In this document: positions 22,793 to 31,618 of the stretch, in pieces
Layout of the letters: every line of letters starts with the position of its first letter
Position numbering within the stretch: the stretch's first letter is position 1
From: Paenibacillus sp. 19GGS1-52
Lineage (GTDB): Bacteria; Bacillota; Bacilli; Paenibacillales; Paenibacillaceae
Assembly: GCF_022369515.1 (NCBI RefSeq)
Contig: NZ_CP059724.1
Coordinates: 4,030,001 to 4,094,000, forward strand
Direction of reading: 5' to 3'
Length of the DNA stretch: 64,000 bases
Notes under the pieces: model-generated
Database searches by the model: none
Seen by the model: the letters and a program-made list of their open reading frames with translations, nothing else
What the model was told of the DNA's origin: nothing
Program-made: the position numbers and the translations under genes

Positions 22793-24424
22793 TCAAGAAG
22801 CCGTTTCGAACGTAATTCGATTCTTGCCATTTCGTTTCGAAATATATAGTGCCTCATCCGCCAAACGCAGCGTTTCGCTAGTATCCTGTCCATCTGGTCC
22901 CCATACAGCCGCGCCTACACTGCAGCCCACGTGAACCTTCTCACCTTCGATTTCAAAGGTTTGATTAATTTTACTGACAATCCGCGAAGCCACTACTTCT
23001 GCTTCCTGCATGGGTTTATTGGCAGAGGTATGGAGAATCACAACAAATTCATCTCCACCGATACGGGCTACAATCTCATTGTCCCGCGTGCAGTCACGCA
23101 AGCGAAGAGCTACCTGCTGCAATAATATATCGCCGCCAGTGTGCCCAAGTCTATCATTTACGGCCTTAAATCCGTCCAGATCTAGATAAAGGAAACTGAG
23201 CGATGTCCGATGTTGCTTCGCACGATTGACAGCATGCAGTAGGAACTCATCCAGAGCAACACGGTTTGGAAGCCCCGTTAGACGATCATGAAGTGCCATA
23301 TCAGACATATAACCTAACGCGTTCTCCGTCTGGGTCAAGTTGTTGACCAGATTTCGCAATGACGCTGACAGCAGGGCGACATCCTTTATTCGTTCGAAAA
23401 CAGGAATTTCCACATCCGCCCCGGAACTTAACAGATCTGCTGTTTTGGTAATATTATTAAGCGGTTGAACGATCCACCCGGCCAAAAACCAGCCAAAGAT
23501 TCCGAATATTACCGCGCTGGCCATTCCGACAAGCACAATAAACCGTTCAAGCTGGTGCACGGAGGCAAAAGCCACCTCACTTGGCTGACGAACAATAACA
23601 GTCCAACCTAAACCTGGGTAATTTAAATATCCATCTCCGTAGGCGTAACCACTCAGATAAGAGGTTTGATGGGCCGCGGACTCCACCATCCAGGAATTCC
23701 CACCTGCACGTACCTGCTTCAGTGTATCACTTGACATTCGCCGGCCTATCATGTCTGGAGGCCCGAGTAGAATCGTGTCATCCTTCTGGCTTACCACGAA
23801 TATTTCCACATCTTTCATATGATCTTTAAGCGGAGCTACGATAGAGGTTTCCACCTCATGCGACCACTCCCAGCTTAGATGAGCAGATAGAACCCCACTA
23901 GTCTGACCTTGCTTCCCCTGCACAGGAACACTGACATCAACAAATTGCAGCGGTTCTCCACTCGGATTAGGAATAAGCTTGGCCAACAGTACGGCATCAT
24001 GAACATCACCGATATACAGACCTTTTAAGCCCTCCTGGAAAACAGGGCGTTCACTTGCATTTTGACCTACTAAAATATTATCGGTTGCGGCTAAGACGTT
24101 ACCCTTAGCATCACTGTAACCCACCCAAGTGAATACGGGCATACTCTTTTTCAACTGCTTTAGCAATACGCTAATTTCCGTCGTATCTACCGGCTCTTGA
24201 AAAGCATTAAGCTTGCTCAGCACCTCCACTTCCCCGGAACGCGACCACATAAAATGGTCCAGATTCTCGGACATCTGATAGGCAACCTCTGCTAAAGAAC
24301 TCCCGATACTTACCTCTACTGTTTTAAACGATTGATTCCCGATTACATAACTCAACAGTGCAGTTAACATAATAATGATTACTACAAATGCACTTGAAAA
24401 AACAGTGCGCAAATTCAATGACAC
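22793..24424 (-). CDS. Membrane diguanylate cyclase with dCache sensor, HAMP-like linker and GGDEF domain
   Basis: 543 residues from GTG 24424 behind AAGGAGAATGTAGC. Membrane helix 1 is at about 8-30 (SSAFVVIIIMLTALLSYVIG). A large extracellular dCache-type sensor follows to about 285 (WVGYSDAKGNVLAATDNIL, YLNYPGLGWTVIVRQP). Helix 2 (LVGMASAVIFGIFGWFLAGWI) leads to a HAMP-like linker and a GGDEF domain: DRLTGLPNRVALDEFL, YLDLDGFKAVND, RIGGDEFVVIL. The intact GGDEF signature indicates synthesis of c-di-GMP from GTP. No EAL domain is fused. A PilZ protein, a c-di-GMP receptor candidate, lies 0.7 kb away at 25154. The ligand sensed is unknown. Confidence 0.9.
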   Translation of the reverse strand: MSLNLRTVFSSAFVVIIIMLTALLSYVIGNQSFKTVEVSIGSSLAEVAYQMSENLDHFMWSRSGEVEVLSKLNAFQEPVDTTEISVLLKQLKKSMPVFTWVGYSDAKGNVLAATDNILVGQNASERPVFQEGLKGLYIGDVHDAVLLAKLIPNPSGEPLQFVDVSVPVQGKQGQTSGVLSAHLSWEWSHEVETSIVAPLKDHMKDVEIFVVSQKDDTILLGPPDMIGRRMSSDTLKQVRAGGNSWMVESAAHQTSYLSGYAYGDGYLNYPGLGWTVIVRQPSEVAFASVHQLERFIVLVGMASAVIFGIFGWFLAGWIVQPLNNITKTADLLSSGADVEIPVFERIKDVALLSASLRNLVNNLTQTENALGYMSDMALHDRLTGLPNRVALDEFLLHAVNRAKQHRTSLSFLYLDLDGFKAVNDRLGHTGGDILLQQVALRLRDCTRDNEIVARIGGDEFVVILHTSANKPMQEAEVVASRIVSKINQTFEIEGEKVHVGCSVGAAVWGPDGQDTSETLRLADEALYISKRNGKNRITFETAS

Positions 24425-24616
24425 GCTACATTCTCCTTGTCTATAACTGCTTCCCTGGGTACAGACGCAACCCATAGGACAGCGGAGTCATTCCTTCTTG
24501 ATAAAGCTCATGGTTTGTATGAAAATTGTCCTGAGTTCTGCGAATGATAGTGCTTACATGAATCGCATATAGTATAATTATTAAGCATTAGATGCCAAAA
24601 ATAGGAGTGATTTCAT

Positions 24617-24901
24617 TTGTCCGAACAATTCGAAATGTACGACGACCCATTCAAAATGCTAATCCTACTGGCTACACTGATCTCAGAAAAGCAGGGTGTA
24701 GAATTAAAGTATGAACATGTTCCTACTTATGAAAATGATGTGTTCGCGATTCAACATGAGAAATTTGTCTATAAAAAAGACGGGACTGAAATTACCTGGT
24801 TTGAATTTCTGGGCAGAGATATTGCCTCTACCAGCGACCTGAGTCGGTCCCAGTACAATAAGATGTTTGTGGATTGTATGGCTTCACTTTACAGTCTTTA
24901 A
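24617..24901 (+). CDS. Hypothetical protein
   Basis: 94 residues starting at TTG 24617 (codes M-S-E-Q), with AGGAGTGA upstream. It is acidic and soluble, with a helical N-terminus (DDPFKMLILLATLISEKQG) and a beta region (YENDVFAIQHEKFVYKKDGTEITWFEFLG). It is not recognised. It is a single gene with its own terminator between the diguanylate cyclase and the PilZ gene. Confidence 0.5.
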   Translation: MSEQFEMYDDPFKMLILLATLISEKQGVELKYEHVPTYENDVFAIQHEKFVYKKDGTEITWFEFLGRDIASTSDLSRSQYNKMFVDCMASLYSL

Positions 24902-24934
24902 CAGCTCCAGCGCTTCTTCATAATTCTCCTTTGC

Positions 24935-24980
24935 GGGAGCCTCTCCGGTAGATTCTCATCTGCGGAGGGGCTCCCGTTTT
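24935..24980 (+). terminator. Terminator
   Basis: GGGAGCCTCTCCG (24935-24947) pairs with CGGAGGGGCTCCC (24963-24975) with one mismatch, and GTTTTG follows. It ends the 24617-24901 transcript. The rest of the gap to 25153 is AT-rich promoter-like sequence. Confidence 0.7.
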
Positions 24981-25153
24981 GAGATTAAAACCCTCAGATT
25001 TCCCTTTTCGTAGCTCACTCATCTGCAAATTACAGCCTAATCTTTATTATTCGAACCCTATAAATTCTTAATTTTTGAAAAAATAGAACTTTAGTAGATT
25101 GTCCTATTCCGCTCATTTCGATATAATAGCTAATAAACAAGCGGAGGTAAACT

Positions 25154-25537
25154 ATGGACGGCTCCAGCAGAAAAGAACCATTCCGTTATGTAATGAATCA
25201 GCCTATTGATTGCTGGCTCGAAGTACCAGCCAGTAACGCTGGTCCCGGAGCCGGAAAGTTAACTGAGGGGATACTGCTTGACCTCAGCCATTCCGGCTGT
25301 AAGGTACGTACTTCCTTAAATCTCCGCTTCACAGCGGGTGATACGAAGCTAATTATTCATTTTCAACTAAATGATGAGAAGCTACAATTTGAGGGCAGTG
25401 TACGTTGGGGCTGGATGTTCGGTCTCGGCCAGTACCAATATGGAGTAAGACTGGATTTGCAAGAAGCCGAAGAAGATGAACTTCTAAGGGAACTGGAAAC
25501 ATGGACAAGTGCTCGCAGTAATGTTGAAGGAATGTAG
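25154..25537 (+). CDS. PilZ-domain c-di-GMP-binding protein
   Basis: 127 residues, single domain. RKEPFRYVM supplies the N-terminal Arg motif and DLSHSGCKVRTS is the D-x-S-x-x-G motif; together they bind c-di-GMP. The remaining beta strands (TKLIIHFQLNDEKLQFEGSVRWGWMFGLGQYQYGVRLDL) complete the barrel. It has no signal peptide or partner domain, so it would act as an adaptor that binds a target when loaded. ATG 25154 follows GCGGAGGT. The neighbouring diguanylate cyclase suggests a shared signalling route, though they are transcribed apart. Confidence 0.87.
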   Translation: MDGSSRKEPFRYVMNQPIDCWLEVPASNAGPGAGKLTEGILLDLSHSGCKVRTSLNLRFTAGDTKLIIHFQLNDEKLQFEGSVRWGWMFGLGQYQYGVRLDLQEAEEDELLRELETWTSARSNVEGM

Positions 25538-25555
25538 GATTTTTCGTATTCATTA

Positions 25556-25587
25556 GGCGCCCTCCGCACAGGAGTGGCGTTTTTTTA
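25556..25587 (+). terminator. Terminator of the PilZ gene
   Basis: CGCCCTCC pairs with GGAGTGGCG (one bulged T) around GCACA, followed by seven T. Confidence 0.6.
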
Positions 25588-25622
25588 CGCAAAAACGAAA
25601 GCAAAGCTTAGTCAGCCTTACT
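25588..25622 (-). terminator. Terminator of the GntR/ABC operon
   Basis: On the minus strand CGAAAG..CTTTCG with an inner GGCT..AAGC pairing forms a stem followed by TTTTTG. It lies about 90 bp after the permease stop at 25710. Confidence 0.55.
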
Positions 25623-25709
25623 TTCGTCCACTGAACTACATCATTAGATTGATAATACCATTGTTGCGGCGATGAAGATAAGTGACTAATTTCCTAACTA
25701 AATAGGCTA

Positions 25710-26468
25710 TCAGGACTCTACTCTCTTTTTAAAAAGCAGGACAATTATATATAGTACTACGGCTGCCGTGATTACTTCGAACAATACAGCCCCAACGTTA
25801 ACGATACTACCGGAAGTCAGGTACAGGTCAGGAGTAATCTTCCCATCAACCATGTGAAACTGCAGAGCATTTTCCAGTGCGCTAAAAGATTTACCAAATA
25901 GCTGCTGCTCAATATAGGAAATTCCATTCTCGACGATAAAAAACACAGCGATGCCAATCCAAACCTGTCCTTTAATCCGCAAACTTCGGGCAACCGTAAT
26001 AGATAACATCAAGAGAATCATTAGGTACCCTGCTACCCAGACCATTTGCAGCAAACTTGCGGTTGATACAGACCAGAAATTTGCTGGGAGGAAGTCTGCA
26101 GAATTAAACAAAATATAAAGACCCAAATGCAACTCGGCCATCGCCACAACTCCCAGCAGCAGAATCCAACCCAATAGGAGCGGAGAAAGAACACTAAGAA
26201 CCGGGTTTACTGGCAATAACCGCCGATGATAGGATCTTAAATTGTGGTCATAGGTACGTATGTTATAGCTTTGGAGGATTATTCCGGCAACCAAATAAGT
26301 GAAAATATTTCCGATGAACATCCCTCCATTTGTTTCTTTCCCAAGTATCCATATCCCGGTTTTATCCGCAAATATCCATAAGCCAACTTGCACCAGCAGG
26401 GTTATTGCATAAACCCGAAGAATCCGGTCCCGATTGCGTCTAAAATCATACTTAAGGAGCTTTAACAT
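25710..26468 (-). CDS. ABC transporter permease
   Basis: 252 residues with about six membrane segments (ITLLVQVGLWIFA, IFTYLVAGIILQSYN, LGWILLLGVVAMAELHLGLYILF, MVWVAGYLMILLMLSITVARSL, WIGIAVFFIVENGI, AAVVLYIIVLLF). It forms the membrane part of the ABC exporter whose ATPase is encoded just upstream; the genes overlap by 7 bp. The substrate is not evident. YtrA-type clusters of this form respond to wall-active antibiotics in Bacillus. It is the last gene of the five-gene operon. Confidence 0.75.
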   Translation of the reverse strand: MLKLLKYDFRRNRDRILRVYAITLLVQVGLWIFADKTGIWILGKETNGGMFIGNIFTYLVAGIILQSYNIRTYDHNLRSYHRRLLPVNPVLSVLSPLLLGWILLLGVVAMAELHLGLYILFNSADFLPANFWSVSTASLLQMVWVAGYLMILLMLSITVARSLRIKGQVWIGIAVFFIVENGISYIEQQLFGKSFSALENALQFHMVDGKITPDLYLTSGSIVNVGAVLFEVITAAVVLYIIVLLFKKRVES

Positions 26469-27163
26469 TCTGCGTACACCTCTCTGAACAGTTCATCAAT
26501 ACTCTTCCCGTGACGGAGCCGAAGTTCTTCCACTTCGCTTTGCATGATGATTTCTCCCTCTTTTAGAAAAATCACATCATCAAATATTCGCTCTATGTCT
26601 GAAACCAAATGGGTCGATAGCAATATCGTACTATCCTCTTCATAAAACTCCACCAGTGCATCAAGAATCCGAGTCCTCGCCACTGGATCTACGCCACCTA
26701 TAGGTTCATCAAGCAAATATAACCTTGCTCTGCGCGACAGGACCATTGTAAGCTGCAGTCGCTCATTCATTCCTTTAGACAGGGTGTTCACCTTATCTTT
26801 TTCCTTCAGCTTCATAAATTCCAGCATGCGCTGGGCTTTGTCTGGATCAAAGTCAGGATAGAACGCACGCTGAAACTTCAGTGCATCACCCACACTCATC
26901 CACGATTCGGTCAGCGGCCGATCAGGCATAAATGATACAACCGCTTTACTCTCAGGTCCCACAGGCCCGCCAAGAACAGCTACACTGCCGGAGGTTGGAT
27001 GGGTCAAACCGGCAATGATCTTCATTAACGTGCTTTTTCCGCTGCCGTTGCTGCCCAGCAGTCCGGTGATTTTACCTGCACCCAGGGTAAAGGATACCCC
27101 GCGCAACGCGTGTTTAGAGCTGTATTTTTTCGTAACCTCATGAATCTCCAGGATATTCTCCAC
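26462..27163 (-). CDS. ABC transporter ATP-binding protein
   Basis: 233 residues from GTG 27163, set by AGGGGG 7-12 bases upstream and 13 bp after the GntR stop codon. Walker A is GLLGSNGSGKST, the signature is a variant NTLSKGMNERLQ (LSKGM for LSGGQ), Walker B is LYLLDEPIGGVDP and the switch His is in LSTHLV. The C-terminal half is short, as in small multidrug/lantibiotic-type ATPases. It powers the permease encoded downstream. The SKGM signature is seen in YtrB-like and related ATPases that are regulated by GntR proteins. Confidence 0.87.
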   Translation of the reverse strand: MENILEIHEVTKKYSSKHALRGVSFTLGAGKITGLLGSNGSGKSTLMKIIAGLTHPTSGSVAVLGGPVGPESKAVVSFMPDRPLTESWMSVGDALKFQRAFYPDFDPDKAQRMLEFMKLKEKDKVNTLSKGMNERLQLTMVLSRRARLYLLDEPIGGVDPVARTRILDALVEFYEEDSTILLSTHLVSDIERIFDDVIFLKEGEIIMQSEVEELRLRHGKSIDELFREVYAEC

Positions 27164-27176
27164 CTTGCTAATCCCC

Positions 27177-27551
27177 CTATTCTCCATCCTTGGTCCCGAT
27201 ACTCTCCGCCACTGCCGCCAGAATATCCTCTCCCTGAAAGCCAAGATCCTGCATCCCACGGATAAAACGGTCTAAAATGTCCTTCGCCATTTCTTTTTTG
27301 ATCGTCATAATTGTCTCTTCCTTGCTTGTGACGTATCTGCCCATTCCGCGCCGTGTCTCCACGATCTCCTCACGCTCCAGTTCCTGAAATGTTCTTTGCA
27401 CCGTATTCGGATTAATCTGCATCTCACTGGCCAATTCACGCACCGAGAGGATCTTATCCCCCGGTTTCAGTTTGCCTGTGACGATTTCTCCCTTGATGTA
27501 ATTCATGATCTGGAGGTAAATCGGCAGGTTGTTATCGAATTCGATTATCAT
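27177..27551 (-). CDS. GntR-family (YtrA-type) transcriptional regulator
   Basis: 124 residues from ATG 27551, whose A is the last base of the permease stop codon (TGATG). It has an N-terminal GntR winged helix (LPIYLQIMNYIKGEIVTGKLKPGDKILSVRELASEMQINPNTVQRTFQELEREEIVETRRGMGRYV) and a very short C-terminal helix pair, the YtrA subfamily layout. Such proteins repress their own ABC operon and release on antibiotic stress. It sits in the middle of the operon, which is unusual; YtrA is normally first. A candidate operator lies before the first gene near 29313. Confidence 0.88.
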   Translation of the reverse strand: MIIEFDNNLPIYLQIMNYIKGEIVTGKLKPGDKILSVRELASEMQINPNTVQRTFQELEREEIVETRRGMGRYVTSKEETIMTIKKEMAKDILDRFIRGMQDLGFQGEDILAAVAESIGTKDGE

Positions 27552-28297
27552 CAAGCAACGTCCCTTCGTCTAAACACGACAAATCCTGCCAAGAGAAATA
27601 GAAGCATATACACGGTGAGCACCACAATGGAGAAGCTTAATGTCATCCCTGGCATCGGCGCTCCATCCCCTTTGTAAGCAACCAGATTCAGGTTAGGGAA
27701 TAATACATATTTGTAAAATTCACGAGATATGACCAATTTGTCTATCGTAATGGCGAACATGGTGATCCCGATCGTCACTCCGGTGGAAGTCGTCAAGATT
27801 CCGATCATAAAGGCGAGAGTTGCATACACAACGGTGTATACAAAAACATACAAGACTGACAGCAGGATCTCCGTGAATCCTGCCTCTCCTCCGTTTAACC
27901 CAAACCATAGGATACCAGAGCCATAAACAGCCACAGTAGTAACTATCGTCAGAGTCAATGCATAGAGCAGTACAACTACATATTTGGAGGCCAGAATAGC
28001 TGTGCGGCTGCGGGCCCGAATGAGCAGAAACTTAATAGTTCCTTGCCCATACTCCTTGGATACAACACCAGCCGTTCCGATGATAGCAAGAATGGTCAAT
28101 GCCTGGCCAATGCCATTTGGCAGCAGCATCGTCGAAGAGAAATCAAAGGCCGATCCAAATAAATCAGCAGATACTGAATGTACAATATAACCTACCAGCA
28201 GCGGTAGTAAAATCAGCAATACGTACGGCACGAAAAACATGCGTTTCTTGGACAATTTCAGCCATTCGTTAAGCATCAAGTTATTAAAGCTACGCAA
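27551..28297 (-). CDS. ABC transporter permease (ABC-2 type)
   Basis: 248 residues, six membrane segments (FVPYVLLILLPLLVGYIV, ALTILAIIGTAGVVSKEYGQGT, YVVVLLYALTLTIVTTVAVYG, ILLSVLYVFVYTVVYATLAFMIGIL, TIGITMFAITIDKLV, FSIVVLTVYMLLFLLAGFVVF). The KEYGQGTIKFLLIRARSR cytoplasmic loop after the second helix is typical of ABC-2 permeases of the bacitracin/lantibiotic-immunity kind. Its start overlaps the preceding ATPase by 8 bp. It pairs with that ATPase as a first exporter, while the 25710-27163 pair forms a second. Confidence 0.8.
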   Translation of the reverse strand: MRSFNNLMLNEWLKLSKKRMFFVPYVLLILLPLLVGYIVHSVSADLFGSAFDFSSTMLLPNGIGQALTILAIIGTAGVVSKEYGQGTIKFLLIRARSRTAILASKYVVVLLYALTLTIVTTVAVYGSGILWFGLNGGEAGFTEILLSVLYVFVYTVVYATLAFMIGILTTSTGVTIGITMFAITIDKLVISREFYKYVLFPNLNLVAYKGDGAPMPGMTLSFSIVVLTVYMLLFLLAGFVVFRRRDVA

Positions 28298-29279
28298 TGA
28301 GGTTCCCTCCAGTCCATTTCAAGAAATCTTCTTCCAGACTTTGTTTCAGCTCTGTAATCCGGTAGATGCCCACTCCGCCAACCCCAAGGGCCGCCACAAG
28401 CGCAGGTACATTACTATCCAGCAGCGTTACTGTCAGCTCAGCGCGGGTACTATCCATACCGTTCAACTGTGCAATCTTGGCTCCTTCCACGATGTCTATA
28501 GCCGATTGGAGCAAATCAACACGAATCGTTAGCTTCACCTGTGCTGCAGCTTCCTGCTCCTCACCCAGCTTCGTCACCGTTACCAGCTTGCCGTTCTGAA
28601 TGACCACCGCGCGGTGGCATATTTGTTCAATCTCAGCCAGCATGTGACTGGAGATTAGAATGGAGATGCCTTCCACCTCGGCGATCGTGCGCATGTATTC
28701 GCGCATCTCGCGGATGCCTGCAGGATCAAGCCCGTTGGTTGGCTCATCGAGGATTAACAGCTTCGGCCGCTGAAGCAATGCCTGTGCAATCCCTAGGCGT
28801 TGTCGCATGCCCAGCGAATAGGCCTTCACCTTCTTGTTCATCGCTTCCTGCAATCCTACTAGCTGCACAACCTCATTGATCCGCTCGTCATTCACCTCAT
28901 CCGTCATTCGCTGATATTGCTTCAGATTATCGAGTCCGGTCATATACGGATAGAATTCCGGATTCTCAATAATGGCTCCAATATGGGCAATGGCCCGCTT
29001 GAAATCATTTCGGATACTATGACCCTGAATCATCACATCACCTTCACTCATCCGAATCAGACCCGTCATCATACGAATCGTCGTTGTTTTGCCTGCCCCA
29101 TTGGGTCCCAACAGCCCGACAATCTCGCCCTTGCGGATATCAAAAGACAGCTTATCTACAATCGCCTTCCCCTTGATGATCTTGCTCACGCCATTCATTT
29201 GCAGCACTACGGGTGCTTCCTTACCATGCTCTACGTTCTGCTGATTCATCGTCTTTTGGTTCGTCGTTATCTGGTTCAT
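28290..29279 (-). CDS. ABC transporter ATP-binding protein (BcrA-like)
   Basis: 329 residues from ATG 29279 behind GGGAGGATTTCG. The first 25 residues are Gln/Asn/Thr-rich. Walker A is GLLGPNGAGKTT, the signature AYSLGMRQRLGIAQAL, Walker B LLILDEPTNGLDP, and the His switch is in ISSHML. The C-terminal 90 residues add a regulatory domain as in BcrA/SpaF-type ATPases. It is the first gene of the five-gene operon and the partner of the permease immediately downstream. Export or removal of a peptide antibiotic is the likely role by family; not shown. Confidence 0.88.
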   Translation of the reverse strand: MNQITTNQKTMNQQNVEHGKEAPVVLQMNGVSKIIKGKAIVDKLSFDIRKGEIVGLLGPNGAGKTTTIRMMTGLIRMSEGDVMIQGHSIRNDFKRAIAHIGAIIENPEFYPYMTGLDNLKQYQRMTDEVNDERINEVVQLVGLQEAMNKKVKAYSLGMRQRLGIAQALLQRPKLLILDEPTNGLDPAGIREMREYMRTIAEVEGISILISSHMLAEIEQICHRAVVIQNGKLVTVTKLGEEQEAAAQVKLTIRVDLLQSAIDIVEGAKIAQLNGMDSTRAELTVTLLDSNVPALVAALGVGGVGIYRITELKQSLEEDFLKWTGGNLIA

Positions 29280-29312
29280 CGAAATCCTCCCTGACCTTTT
29301 CATTGTGTCGGT

Positions 29313-29336
29313 GTTATAGTTGAATAGTACACTAAC
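29313..29336 (-). promoter_or_regulatory. Candidate GntR operator before the ABC operon
   Basis: Minus strand GTTAGTGTACTATTCAACTA followed by TAAC is an imperfect palindrome (GTTA..TAAC outside, TAGT..ACTA inside), 34 bp before the first ATG. Its AGTGTACTA resembles YtrA-type sites. Weak evidence. Confidence 0.35.
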
Positions 29337-29578
29337 ATAGAGAATATGTAAAGCCTAATTTATGTAAAAAATTTTCTGCAAATTAGACAGGTTACCGGTT
29401 GATTTAATTATCAATAAACGATTTGTTGATTCATGATTAGTGGGGTTCCAAGAAACAAGCAAGAAAAAACGGCTTCGCTTTCCTTTGGCTGCAACCTTCC
29501 TATTTTTGCAAGCAAAAAAAAGAATCGTCCGGACTAAAAAGCCCCTATTTGCTCGAAATCAGGCGATTTGTGAGTTTG

Positions 29579-29657
29579 GCGGACTCAAGGGACGCTATTG
29601 ATTAAATTCCTCCCGAAAAGAAGCAGTTTTTGAGTCAATAGCGTTTCCTGAGTCCGC
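29579..29657. repeat. 79-bp palindromic intergenic element (REP/MITE-like)
   Basis: GCGGACTCA-AGGG-ACGCTATTGA (29579-29601) is repeated inverted at 29635-29657 with three mismatches, around a 33-bp loop. There is no run of T after either arm, so it is not a plain terminator. Similar hairpins are scattered between genes in Paenibacillus genomes, by my recollection. Apart from this element, the gap 29337-29825 shows only AT-rich promoter-like sequence. Confidence 0.6.
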
Positions 29658-29825
29658 TTCCTATTCCGCACACCCCCTCGAAAGGGAATTAGTGGATCTA
29701 CAGTCCGCCAAGTTGAACTGCAACTATTCAGACTTCATATCTTTTTAAAAAATAGCTGAGGTGCACCCTCCTTTATTTTCCGCTATAATGACTCCATACA
29801 TATCAAAGGGAAAGAAGGTATCATT

Positions 29826-30662
29826 ATGGAACCTGTAGTTTCTATCCGCTGGCTGCTTGCTCGCCTATTCGAGCCCGAGATGGTCATCGTCGATTGCCGT
29901 TTTTTACTCTCAGATCCGCAAGCCGGACGCACAGCCTACACTGAAGACCATATCCCTGGTGCAATCTATTTACATCTGGAGGAGCAACTCTCCTCTCCTA
30001 TCGGCACTCATGGTGGACGTCATCCCCTGCCGGACATCACGGAATTAATCTATACGCTTAGTAAAGCTGGTATTAATCGAGATAGTATAGTCGTCGCTTA
30101 TGACGATCAAGGTGGGGCAATGGCTTCCCGTTTCTGGTGGCTGCTGAGATATTTGGGGCATGAACGTGTCTATTTAATGGATGAAGGCTATTCCGCTTGG
30201 AAAAAAGCAAGCTTCCCCGTCAGTGCGCATCAGGCTGTACGTATCCCTAGCCAATACGTAGCTGATGTTCAGCATGATATGGTCGTGGGTGTGGAGGAAG
30301 TTCGGGCTGCTTCCATTAATGGAGGCCCACTTTTGGTAGATTCGCGTGAACCCCGCCGCTATCTAGGTCTGGAAGAGCCGATGGATGCCAAAGCTGGTCA
30401 TATTCCCCGAGCGGTTAATAAGTTCTGGAAGGATGTACTGGATGATGAGGGGCGCTGGAAAAGCTCAGCTGTGCTGAAAGAGCAGTTCGCGGACATTACG
30501 CAGGAGCAGGAAGTGATTGTGTATTGCGGTTCAGGCGTAACCGCCTGTCCGAATATACTCGCGCTGCATAAAGCGGGCTATGAGCATGTGAAGTTGTATG
30601 CGGGGAGTTGGAGTGACTGGATTAGTTATGAGGGGAATGTGGTGGCTACGGGAGAGGAATGA
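29826..30662 (+). CDS. Sulfurtransferase with two rhodanese domains
   Basis: 278 residues. The N-terminal inactive rhodanese domain (IVDCRFLLSDPQAGRTAYTEDHIPGAIYL) is followed by a catalytic one (LLVDSREPRRYLG..AGHIPRAVN) with the active Cys in VYCGSGVTACPN. The six-residue loop CGSGVT is that of 3-mercaptopyruvate sulfurtransferases; thiosulfate is the other possible donor. It moves sulfur to thiophilic acceptors in the cytoplasm. It is monocistronic with a strong terminator. A fragment of this gene's 3' end plus its terminator recurs at 31619-31728. Confidence 0.88.
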   Translation: MEPVVSIRWLLARLFEPEMVIVDCRFLLSDPQAGRTAYTEDHIPGAIYLHLEEQLSSPIGTHGGRHPLPDITELIYTLSKAGINRDSIVVAYDDQGGAMASRFWWLLRYLGHERVYLMDEGYSAWKKASFPVSAHQAVRIPSQYVADVQHDMVVGVEEVRAASINGGPLLVDSREPRRYLGLEEPMDAKAGHIPRAVNKFWKDVLDDEGRWKSSAVLKEQFADITQEQEVIVYCGSGVTACPNILALHKAGYEHVKLYAGSWSDWISYEGNVVATGEE

Positions 30663-30680
30663 ACAATGGCATAAGCATGC

Positions 30681-30719
30681 AAAAGCCCGCGTCGGGTGCT
30701 CGCCCGACGCGGGCTTTTT
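30681..30719 (+). terminator. Terminator of the sulfurtransferase gene
   Basis: AAAAGCCCGCGTCGGG and CCCGACGCGGGCTTTTT pair perfectly around TGCTCG. Confidence 0.85.
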
Positions 30720-30820
30720 GTGCTGGAATTCGCTGCTCTGGCGGTGCAACACTTGACTTCAAAACACGGATTCCCCCGTGCTTTTCCAGCTATTCGCGCA
30801 TGTTGCAATAGCAGCAAGAC

Positions 30821-31372
30821 TCAAGGTGCATATCTGCTGACATCTACGGCCACATGCTCCAGCTTGGTTTTGCTTAACGAATGATAAGGAGCAAAGATGG
30901 TAACGTACCGGTCCTTCAAAGGGAACGTCAGCATGTCGGTACCGTTTACTTTGTACCATTTGCCCTTCACGTTATTGGATTCAGGCAAAGTGACTACGGT
31001 GCCTTTATAGCTATAGGAATAATCGCGCGGGGACACGGAAACTCTCATGTATTTAAAGAAAAACGTAACGCTGTCGCCGACAACGCCTACTTTTTGGAAG
31101 GTATCGCCTGTGATCATGCGTGTAGGCACGTACGCGGTTTCGAATCCGTCGAAAGAAGCAAAGGCTTGAATGATTTTTTTGTACTCAGCGGACGAATAGG
31201 GCACATCGCTCACCGTGAAGTTCAGCTTTTGGGAGGCTGCGGCGGAATTAGAAGCGACGGACGCTGCCTGTCTTTCCGTATTGCCGGCTGCCGAGGCCGG
31301 CTGAGCCGATATGATTCCTGTAAAAAGTACACTTGTGGCGATTGAAGCTGCGATCCATTGGGGGTAACGCAT
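30821..31372 (-). CDS. Secreted hypothetical protein
   Basis: 183 residues. Signal peptide 1-28 (WIAASIATSVLFTGIISAQPASAA). The mature part begins Ser/Ala-rich and continues as a beta-rich domain (TVVTLPESNNVKGKWYKVNGTDMLTFPLKDRYVTIFAPY). It has no Cys and no known motif. ATG 31372 follows AGGAGAGG. Upstream are two copies of AATTGTATCCA (31429-31439, 31451-31461) spaced 22 bp. It lies between the sulfurtransferase gene and a duplicated fragment of its 3' end, so it may have come in by a duplication/insertion event. Confidence 0.55.
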   Translation of the reverse strand: MRYPQWIAASIATSVLFTGIISAQPASAAGNTERQAASVASNSAAASQKLNFTVSDVPYSSAEYKKIIQAFASFDGFETAYVPTRMITGDTFQKVGVVGDSVTFFFKYMRVSVSPRDYSYSYKGTVVTLPESNNVKGKWYKVNGTDMLTFPLKDRYVTIFAPYHSLSKTKLEHVAVDVSRYAP

Positions 31373-31618
31373 GTTTGATTCCTCTCCTTTGTGTCTGGGT
31401 TTCTTTGTTCGAACTCATCTTAACAGCCAATTGTATCCATCCTAAAGCCGAATTGTATCCAAGTTGTAAATAAACGCAACCATAACAAATTAATTTCTTT
31501 TTGGAAAAACCGTTCGAAAGAAGATATTCATTAGGATCTTTATTTCTAGGTTTTTGCATGGTTTTTCTAATCACTGCTCCTTTCGCAGATGGAAAGACCA
31601 GTCAGGTACACAATTGTG

